DNA of 5,932 nucleotides from Verrucomicrobiales bacterium (GTDB lineage: Bacteria; Verrucomicrobiota; Verrucomicrobiia; Verrucomicrobiales; Verrucomicrobiaceae), in assembly GCA_003453085.1 (NCBI GenBank), contig DMMK01000411.1, forward strand, positions 1 to 5,932, given 5' to 3'. Position numbers and translations under genes: made by a program. Positions within the stretch are counted from its first letter, which is position 1, and each line of letters starts with the position of its first letter. This document shows, piece by piece, positions 1-4,817 of the stretch. The notes beneath the pieces were generated by a model, which saw only the letters and a list, made by a program, of their open reading frames with translations, was not told where the DNA came from and made no database searches.

Positions 1-236
1 TGCTCACCACCGTGGCTTGGCAGTTGGGCGATGGGGAACTGGAGTATGCTGTGGAGGGCAGCGTCTTCATCGCGGGTGCCGTGGTGCAGTGGCTGCGCGA
101 CTCCCTGCGACTGGGTGTGGATCGCATCCAGGCTGCGGGAATGGGCAAGACCAAGCCCATCGTTCCCACCACTGGTACCGTGGAAGAACAGGGGCTAAAC
201 CGTCGCGTGGAGATCAAGGTCCGTCCTCGGAAATAA
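1..236 (+). CDS. Composite 3' gene end: glycerol kinase internal fragment joined in frame to OmpA-family C-terminus (partial)
   Basis: The frame is open at the left edge, with whole codons from position 3, and stops with TAA at 234-236. Codons 3-113 (about 37 residues) read as the internal region of glycerol kinase: the segments [20 protein letters not shown] and VQWLRDSL match the FGGY-kinase stretch that in E. coli GlpK reads LLTTIACG, YALEGAVFMAG and IQWLRDEM. From about position 114 the frame changes identity to the end of an OmpA/MotB-like peptidoglycan-binding domain: [13 protein letters not shown], then LNRRVEIKV and a short basic tail. OmpA domains normally have two or three more residues between GVD and RI, so the join is near positions 105-128. 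No known protein family combines these two halves. The natural readings are an assembly chimera or a deletion fusing a glpK gene to an ompA-like gene. If real, the kinase half lacks the conserved C-terminal part of the catalytic domain and would be inactive. I am sure of both identities but not that this is one genuine gene. Confidence 0.7.
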   Translation, partial: LTTVAWQLGDGELEYAVEGSVFIAGAVVQWLRDSLRLGVDRIQAAGMGKTKPIVPTTGTVEEQGLNRRVEIKVRPRK

Positions 237-296
237 ATTTCTTAAGGGCCGAACGTTGCGCTTTGGGTGGCAGCGGCGTAACATGAGAAGACATTC

Positions 297-533
297 ATGA
301 GCGCACCCGACGAGTCCAAGGATCAACGGCTGAAACAGGCCGAGAAGATCACCAGTCATCCCGAGCAGTACAAAGTCTGCGAAGGCTGTGGGTCCATCGT
401 GGTGGCCCGTGCCGTCACCTGTCCGAGCTGCCACGCCTACAAGTTCGATGCCACGGCGACACGCGTCGTCACCCAGGCCAAAGATCTGGCGCTGCGCAGC
501 GCTCACTCCGTGCTGAGTTCGGATTTGACGTGA
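297..533 (+). CDS. Small zinc-ribbon protein of unknown function
   Basis: This is a 78-residue protein with an ATG start and TGA stop. A purine-rich GAGAAG at 285-290, six bases before the ATG, is a plausible ribosome binding site. The centre holds two CxxC knuckles, C28-x2-C31 (CEGCG) and C42-x2-C45 (CPSCH), ten residues apart, which is a typical four-cysteine zinc ribbon. A charged, probably helical N-terminus rich in Lys, Glu and Gln precedes it, and a helical tail (about residues 52-75) follows. There is no signal peptide or membrane segment, so it should be cytoplasmic. The fold suggests structural zinc binding, with a role in nucleic-acid or protein contacts possible, but the sequence does not identify a function. 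It lies 60 bases after the OmpA-type gene end on the same strand and converges on mlaD. An overlapping reverse-strand frame (195-506) is rejected because the cysteine spacing and the ribosome binding site favour this strand. Confidence 0.75.
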   Translation: MSAPDESKDQRLKQAEKITSHPEQYKVCEGCGSIVVARAVTCPSCHAYKFDATATRVVTQAKDLALRSAHSVLSSDLT

Positions 534-623
534 AGTTTAGGTTCTGACGCGAAGCCCCAGAATTTTGGAGACTTCGATGTCGAGGAATTGCGGGTAGGGT
601 TACTCTGTCGTGGGCATCGTGTT

Positions 624-640
624 GACGGCGGGACGCCGTC
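624..640. repeat. Perfect 7-bp hairpin in convergent intergenic region
   Basis: GACGGCG (624-630), GGA loop, CGCCGTC (634-640): a perfect GC-rich stem with a three-base loop. It lies between the convergent zinc-ribbon gene and mlaD. There is no T-run directly after it on either strand, so it is not a standard intrinsic terminator. It could be a REP-like palindromic unit or part of a larger structured element with the hairpin that begins 8 bases later. Confidence 0.5.
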
Positions 641-647
641 ACTCCTT

Positions 648-684
648 GAACCTATCGGTCTGTGAGGTGCAAGACCGAAGGTTC
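648..684. repeat. Long imperfect hairpin (13 bp, one bulged base), candidate bidirectional terminator or REP-like element
   Basis: The left arm GAACCT-A-TCGGTCT (648-661) pairs with the right arm AGACCGAAGGTTC (672-684). This gives 13 base pairs with a single bulged A at 654 and a ten-base loop (662-671). It is the strongest secondary structure I see in the window. It sits 114 bases after the zinc-ribbon stop and 51 bases after the mlaD stop, so both convergent transcripts would run through it. Lack of a T-tract argues against a simple Rho-independent terminator. A dispersed palindromic repeat or an RNA-protecting 3' structure fits equally well. Confidence 0.5.
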
Positions 685-735
685 CGCGTTCTCGGCCACC
701 CCACGCAGCGAGGACGTGTTCACTTCAGAAGAGTC

Positions 736-1773
736 TTAGCGACGGAAGGGTGAGACAGGCGGTGGCTTCTGCGATTCTTCGCGGGCGCGTTCCTTGTCGG
801 CGCTGTTGCGATAGAAGATGACGCCGTTGCGCTTGAGGTTGGTGATGAGGTCTTTGAATTCCGATTTAAGCTCCGGGTCATTCATCAAGGCTCCCAGGAG
901 GCCTTTGCCGGAGGTGATGTTGCGGGCGGCGACGGAGAAGCTGTCGGCGGCGGTTTTGATGGATTTCAAGGAGGCATCGGCCGTGGCCATGGCGGTATCT
1001 GCCTTGGCGATGACGGGGTCCAGCTTGTCAATCATGGGACCCAGTTTCTGGGTGCTGGCCTCGACATTTTTGGCGGAGACTTTGAAGCTGGCGGCAGCGT
1101 CCTTGATATCGGCAATGGCAGCCTTGAGGTTGTTGGCATTTTCGTCACCCAGCACCTTTTCATCCACGCGGGTCATGGTGCTGTTCAGGTGCTGCATGCT
1201 TTCCTTGAAGTCGGTGATGGTGGTGTCTGAGAGAGCGCCTTTGTTCACCTTCTCCATGGCGGCTTTCACATCCACCAGGGCTGTGCGCACGTCGTCGAGG
1301 ACGAGGTCCACTTTTTTGGCCACCACTTCGGCCTGACCTTGCAGGTCGGAAAGGCCGCCGGATTTGCTACCTTCGATGATTTTGTCATAGTCATGCGGCA
1401 GAAATTTATCCGACAGGAGACCGCTAGGTTTGATCTCCACCAGGGCATCTCCCATGAGGCCTTTGGAGCCGATGCCAAACGTGGCATCCACCGGAATGTC
1501 CACGACGTCGAAGATCTCCAGCGTCATGACGACGCCGGTGAAGGTCTCATTGAGTTCGGGGTGCTTCGCCACCTTGCCCACCTTCGAGCCGCCGAGGAAA
1601 ACGGGGGAGCCTTCCTTGATGCCGGAGGCGTTTGGAAAGGCCACCTTCAGGCGGTAGGTATCGCGAAAGAGGGTGCGCAGGCTGCCAAATTCCAGGATGA
1701 TGCCGCCGAGCATCAGCAGGCCCACGAGGAGGAAAAGGCCCACGAGGATTTCTGTTTTGCGATCTTTAGTCAT
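736..1773 (-). CDS. mlaD: MlaD-family MCE-domain lipid transport protein with long coiled-coil C-terminus
   Basis: The 345-residue product is the substrate-binding MCE component of an Mla-type phospholipid ABC transporter, anchored in the inner membrane and exposed to the periplasm. A short charged N-terminus (MTKDRKTE) is followed by one membrane helix at about residues 9-30 (EILVGLFLLVGLLMLGG) and then the MCE domain at about 40-116. Family marks there are the SGIKEGSPVFLGGSKVGKV block and the SKGLMGDALVEIKP block. From about 140 to 310 the sequence is Ala/Lys/Asp-rich, with heptad-like spacing and no Cys or Trp, as expected of a long coiled coil, and it ends in a Pro/Arg-rich tail. E. coli MlaD is about 183 aa, so this is a long-tailed form. 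The start at 1773 places the basic residues just before the membrane helix. An in-frame ATG at 1863 would add 30 residues lying inside mlaF and unlike the family. mlaF stops 7 bases upstream and no clear Shine-Dalgarno is seen, so translational coupling is likely. Confidence 0.9.
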   Translation of the reverse strand: MTKDRKTEILVGLFLLVGLLMLGGIILEFGSLRTLFRDTYRLKVAFPNASGIKEGSPVFLGGSKVGKVAKHPELNETFTGVVMTLEIFDVVDIPVDATFGIGSKGLMGDALVEIKPSGLLSDKFLPHDYDKIIEGSKSGGLSDLQGQAEVVAKKVDLVLDDVRTALVDVKAAMEKVNKGALSDTTITDFKESMQHLNSTMTRVDEKVLGDENANNLKAAIADIKDAAASFKVSAKNVEASTQKLGPMIDKLDPVIAKADTAMATADASLKSIKTAADSFSVAARNITSGKGLLGALMNDPELKSEFKDLITNLKRNGVIFYRNSADKERAREESQKPPPVSPFRR

Positions 1774-1780
1774 ACGGGTC

Positions 1781-2560
1781 TTAGGCACAGAGGCCGGAGC
1801 GGCCAGCGATGAAATTTTGGATGTCAGGATTCGTGGAAGTGCGCAGTTCATCCCGCGTACCAAGGAAGGAAACCACGCCGTTTTTCAGCATGGCCACCCG
1901 GTCGGCGATCTTGAACACGCTGCCCATGTCATGGGTGATGACGATGCTGGTGACGCGGAAGCGCTTTTGCAGACGGATGATCATCTGGTCAATCACGTCC
2001 GTGACGATGGGGTCGAGACCGGCTGTAGGCTCGTCATACAAGACGCATTCGGGGCGGCAGATGATGGCGCGAGCGATGCCCACACGCTTGCGCATGCCGC
2101 CGGAGAGATTGATGGGCATCTTGTCCTTGTGCTCTGCCAGCTCCACCAGTTCCAGGGCCTCATGTACTTGTTGATCAATGTCGTCCTGGTTTGTCACGCC
2201 GGATTCCTTGAGCGGGAAGGCCACGTTTTGAGCCACGGTGAGGCTGTCAAAAAGGGCGGCGTTTTGAAAGAGGTAGCCCATGCGGCGACGGAACTTCACC
2301 AACTGCCGTTCATTCAGGCTACACAGGTCCACGCCATCCAGTTCCACACGGCCTGCATCGGGATGCAGGAGGCCGATGATGTGCTTCAGCAGCACGCTTT
2401 TGCCTTCACCGCTGGGGCCTATGAGCACCAGTGTTTCGCCATGGTGGATGGTGAGGTCCACGCCTTGCAGTGTCTTTTGCTCACCAAAGCTTTTTTTCAA
2501 ACCGGTGATGCGGATGAAAGGCACGTCTGGATTGGCGGCTGGGGGGGCAGGCTCGTTCAT
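1781..2560 (-). CDS. mlaF: MlaF-type ABC transporter ATPase
   Basis: The 259-residue cytoplasmic ATPase powers phospholipid movement together with MlaE and MlaD. All nucleotide-binding elements are present: Walker A GPSGEGKS (48-55), Q-loop glutamine 99 (YLFQNAALF), ABC signature LSGGMRKR (152-159), Walker B CVLYDEP (172-178) with catalytic Glu177, D-loop AGLD (180-183) and switch His210 (VITHD). The LSGGMRKR signature and the FQNAALFDSLTV stretch are typical of the MlaF/Ttg2A branch rather than of amino-acid or sugar ABC ATPases. The start at 2560 is chosen because its ATG shares the A of the mlaE TGA stop (TGATG), a classic coupled overlap. The same frame stays open upstream to 2878, but that part is the antisense-register shadow of mlaE. 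The length is normal for the family. No independent Shine-Dalgarno or promoter is visible. Confidence 0.95.
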   Translation of the reverse strand: MNEPAPPAANPDVPFIRITGLKKSFGEQKTLQGVDLTIHHGETLVLIGPSGEGKSVLLKHIIGLLHPDAGRVELDGVDLCSLNERQLVKFRRRMGYLFQNAALFDSLTVAQNVAFPLKESGVTNQDDIDQQVHEALELVELAEHKDKMPINLSGGMRKRVGIARAIICRPECVLYDEPTAGLDPIVTDVIDQMIIRLQKRFRVTSIVITHDMGSVFKIADRVAMLKNGVVSFLGTRDELRTSTNPDIQNFIAGRSGLCA

Positions 2561-3366
2561 CACATTGCAGTTCCCAGGGGGAAAAAGTAGTTCAGCAGCA
2601 GGGTGAGGAAAAAATTCGCAACTAGCAGAGCCAGGGAGGAATAAACCACGGCCCGGGTGGTACCTAGGCCCACTCCCACGGCTCCATTGGAAGCGATCAG
2701 CCCCTGATGGCAGGAGATGATGACGATGAGGATGCCAAAAACAAAACCCTTCACCATACCAAAGCTGAGATCCTCCAGATTGGTATGGTCCCGCACATGC
2801 TCCCAGAACCAGGCAAAGGGAATGCCGAACACACCCGTGCCCACGATGACGGAGGCCCCCAGGCCAAAGACGATACACTCGGCAATCAGCAGCGGCATGG
2901 AAATCAGCATGGCCAGGAAACGCGGCAGCACCAGGTAGTCCACCGGGTGCGCCCCCATGACACGAAGGGCATCAATCTGCTCGCTCACCTTCAGGGTGCC
3001 GATTTCAGCCGCCATAGAGGCCCCCACGCGGCCTGTGACCATGAGACCCGCGAGCACAGGCCCGAGTTCCCGGCACAGGGAGACGCTGACGATGCCGCCC
3101 ACGGTAGACTCGATGCCGAAGTCCTTGAATTTGAAATACGATTGCGCCGTGAACACCGCGCCAGTGAAGGCCCCGGTGACCAGCACCACCGCCTGGGAGC
3201 CATAGCCGATCATGACCATCTGCTCCGCCATGAGGCGGAGGCGCAGGGTGCCCTTCGTCAGAGACTCCCACAGCTCGCCCACCAGCGCGCCCAACTGCCC
3301 CAGGTAAGCCAGGAAGTTTAAGAAAGCGCGCCCAGGCAAGGCCAGGAATCCGAACAATGCATCCAT
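2560..3366 (-). CDS. mlaE: MlaE-type ABC transporter permease
   Basis: The 268-residue integral inner-membrane permease is the first gene of the mlaEFD operon. The MlaE signature region is intact: RELGPVLAGLMVTGRVGAS (about 99-117), AAEIGTLKVSEQIDALRVMG (119-138) and the following YLVLPRFLA (144-152). Hydrophobic segments at about 50-72, 90-112, 145-180, 200-225 and 238-265 fit the multi-pass MlaE/YrbE fold. An amphipathic N-terminal helix (about 1-30) is also typical. The start at 3366 (MDALFGF) gives the usual length. The upstream in-frame ATG at 3408 would add a Cys-rich, non-family stretch (MGCLCPAACHRGGL), so it is less likely, but neither start has a good Shine-Dalgarno. The permease-ATPase-MCE order is common outside Proteobacteria and parallels plastid TGD1-3-2. 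No MlaB or MlaC partner lies in the window. Confidence 0.92.
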   Translation of the reverse strand: MDALFGFLALPGRAFLNFLAYLGQLGALVGELWESLTKGTLRLRLMAEQMVMIGYGSQAVVLVTGAFTGAVFTAQSYFKFKDFGIESTVGGIVSVSLCRELGPVLAGLMVTGRVGASMAAEIGTLKVSEQIDALRVMGAHPVDYLVLPRFLAMLISMPLLIAECIVFGLGASVIVGTGVFGIPFAWFWEHVRDHTNLEDLSFGMVKGFVFGILIVIISCHQGLIASNGAVGVGLGTTRAVVYSSLALLVANFFLTLLLNYFFPLGTAM

Positions 3367-3472
3367 CAGGCCGCCACGATGGCACGCTGCCGGGCAAAGG
3401 CAACCCATGAGACGGTGCCGAACATGAGTAGGTAAAGACGCTTACAATCCAAAAAGGCAGGATGTGCCGACG

Positions 3473-3504
3473 GCCTTAAACCCAACAGGCCGGTGATTTA
3501 AGGC
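3473..3504 (-). terminator. Inverted repeat at the 3' end of the PHP gene, possible weak terminator
   Basis: GCCTTAAA (3473-3480) and TTTAAGGC (3497-3504) form a perfect 8-bp inverted repeat around a 16-base loop. The TAA stop of the PHP gene lies inside the upstream arm. A competing 6-bp stem (CGGCCT at 3471-3476 with AGGCCG at 3487-3492) shares part of the same bases. On the minus strand a run of five T follows only at about 3455-3451, some 20 bases past the stem, so this is a poor intrinsic terminator. It could attenuate read-through from the PHP gene into mlaE. Confidence 0.3.
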
Positions 3505-4769
3505 TGCCAGCCAACCGGTTGTGTCCAGGCTTTCTGGAGCTGGCCAGGTGTAGCGGGATTTTTCATGACTTGGTCTGAGATGATGATGGCACGGACATAA
3601 AGCTCGTCGCCAGTCATTTGGTAGCTGGATTCTAGGCTCTGGCTAGAGGCGAGAAGTTTGCCCACGTCTTCGCTGTGCTTCAAGCGCACGGGATAGTTGT
3701 CATCGGCAGGGGCGGGCACCTCTTGGACGGCACGATTGTAGTTCTTCGGTGTGCCGCGAAATTCGGTGGTGTACTTCACTCCGGGTTCCCCTTGAATTTT
3801 GACGGTGAGCTTGCGAGTGGTTTTGTCAAAAGTGACGTCCTTCAGTTTAACACCGCAGGAGGCGTAGAAATCTCCCCGGTGCATGGCTTCCACCAGCGCA
3901 TCGCCATCCAGCTTATCCGCCTTCACCATGACCCAGCCGCGACCCGAGGTGGCGGTGCCGCCATGGTAGTGGTGGCTGTCATCGGTACCCAGGGCGTAAA
4001 GCGGTGCCGCCTTCAGCTCCACCAGACGGATGGTATTAGCGATGTCCCAGATGCGGTCTGTGGAGGTATCCGCACGGGCAGGGTCACCCTCTGGGTAGGT
4101 GGAAGGATGCCCGTTATAGACTTCGAAAAATTTGTCCTCGATGACGTGGGCGATGTCTTCGGCACTCACGGCCCAGCGAAAGTTGGGGTGATTCAGGTGA
4201 GACATGATGGGTTTGCCCTTTTTCATGCCCTGCGCGGCGATGGCCTGCAAATTCGTGCGCATCGTCTCACGGATGGAAACCAGGTCCTTCACCGGCTGAA
4301 TGGCCTCGGTGAGATTGATGGCATTGATGTGAATGGGCGATTTGGCAAAGCCTGCGCTGACTTCCTCCGCCTGCACCAGCAGGAACTTACCGGGCACCTC
4401 CAGCTTCCCGCGATATTCTTCCAGGGTCTTCAGCTTCACTTCCACACCGCCTTTCTCGGTCGGGCGGGTGACCAGCCAGTCGGCACCAAAGCGTTCGGTG
4501 CATTTCTCCACCACCTTGCGGCCCAGGGTGATTTTTTTCTTTTCGATGGTGGATTCCGCCACCCATTTGTCACCTTCTGCCAGGGTGTTGTGATCCGACA
4601 TGCAAAGGAAGTCATACCCCTGGTCCTTATACCAGGCCGAGATCATCTCCGGGAAGTCATTGCCATCGCTCCACAGAGAATGGGTGTGCGTGTTCCCCTT
4701 GAACCAGCGCGGTTCATCGGCAGTAGCAGTGGCGGCGAGAAAAAGAAACGGCAGGAGGGCAAATCTCAT
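3498..4769 (-). CDS. Exported PHP-domain metallohydrolase-like protein
   Basis: This 423-residue protein begins with a short signal peptide (MRFALLPFLFLAATATA, likely cut after Ala17), so it should act in the periplasm or outside the cell. A PHP (polymerase and histidinol phosphatase) domain follows. Its metal-ligand motifs are visible: H28-x-H30 (NTHTHS) with D35, D59-H60-N61 (SDHN), E135/E136, H147, H191/H194 (SHLNHPN), E216 and the late D263-D264-S-H266 (GTDDSHHY). These would hold a two- or three-metal centre for phosphoester or related hydrolysis; the substrate is unknown. The block DFYASCGVKLKDV (about residues 300-315) closes the PHP region. The last ~100 residues look like a small beta domain ending in the aromatic WTQPVGWQP. 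The start is fixed by a strong AAGGAG seven bases upstream. It lies 131 bases upstream of mlaE on the same strand and 48 bases from the divergent cyclase gene. Bacterial relatives are often called CehA/McbA-like; that name implies no demonstrated activity here. Confidence 0.85.
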   Translation of the reverse strand: MRFALLPFLFLAATATADEPRWFKGNTHTHSLWSDGNDFPEMISAWYKDQGYDFLCMSDHNTLAEGDKWVAESTIEKKKITLGRKVVEKCTERFGADWLVTRPTEKGGVEVKLKTLEEYRGKLEVPGKFLLVQAEEVSAGFAKSPIHINAINLTEAIQPVKDLVSIRETMRTNLQAIAAQGMKKGKPIMSHLNHPNFRWAVSAEDIAHVIEDKFFEVYNGHPSTYPEGDPARADTSTDRIWDIANTIRLVELKAAPLYALGTDDSHHYHGGTATSGRGWVMVKADKLDGDALVEAMHRGDFYASCGVKLKDVTFDKTTRKLTVKIQGEPGVKYTTEFRGTPKNYNRAVQEVPAPADDNYPVRLKHSEDVGKLLASSQSLESSYQMTGDELYVRAIIISDQVMKNPATPGQLQKAWTQPVGWQP

Positions 4770-4776
4770 GGTGGTT

Positions 4777-4782
4777 CTCCTT
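4777..4782 (-). promoter_or_regulatory. Ribosome binding site of the PHP gene
   Basis: CTCCTT on the plus strand reads AAGGAG on the minus strand, seven bases before the ATG at 4769. It is the clearest Shine-Dalgarno in the window and fixes this start. It overlaps the candidate -35 element of the divergent cyclase gene. Confidence 0.65.
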
Positions 4783-4808
4783 GAACGCGGCGTATCGGCA
4801 CGAACAAT
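4781..4808 (+). promoter_or_regulatory. Weak candidate sigma-70 promoter for the cyclase gene
   Basis: TTGAAC (4781-4786) and AACAAT (4803-4808) are each 4/6 matches to the -35 and -10 consensus, with a 16-base spacer. The ATG of the cyclase begins nine bases after the -10, which would give an almost leaderless mRNA and would fit the lack of a Shine-Dalgarno there. Matches of this quality occur by chance, so this is only a suggestion. Confidence 0.2.
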
Positions 4809-4817
4809 CAGACGCTC

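Noticed and set aside
534..735. Possible small gene, tRNA or ncRNA in the 202-base convergent gap
   Set aside because: No convincing short coding frame with a ribosome binding site and no tRNA cloverleaf were found. Only the two hairpins stand out, and they are listed as repeats.
818..1336. Plus-strand open frame of 172 aa with hydrophobic stretches
   Set aside because: The antisense of the repetitive Ala/Lys coiled coil of MlaD gives Ser/Ala/Leu-rich pseudo-membrane segments by codon complementarity.
1774..1863. Longer MlaD start at 1863
   Set aside because: It adds 30 residues within mlaF that do not resemble an MCE protein N-terminus. The start at 1773 puts a short charged segment directly before the membrane helix.
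1673..2590. Plus-strand open frame of 305 aa
   Set aside because: Lies antisense to mlaF and the start of mlaD, whose family motifs are complete. The translation is His/Ala-rich with no recognisable domain, as expected of a GC-rich shadow.
2561..2878. N-terminal extension of the MlaF frame
   Set aside because: The frame is open upstream, but the residues are an out-of-register reading of mlaE. The ABC ATPase begins normally at 2560 with a coupled TGATG.
2707..3321. Plus-strand open frame of 204 aa
   Set aside because: Antisense to mlaE, Arg/His-rich and low in hydrophobic order. The conserved permease motifs are on the other strand.
3675..4784. Plus-strand open frame of 369 aa
   Set aside because: Antisense shadow of the PHP gene. 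The minus strand has the signal peptide, metal motifs and strong ribosome binding site; the plus frame shows no family features.
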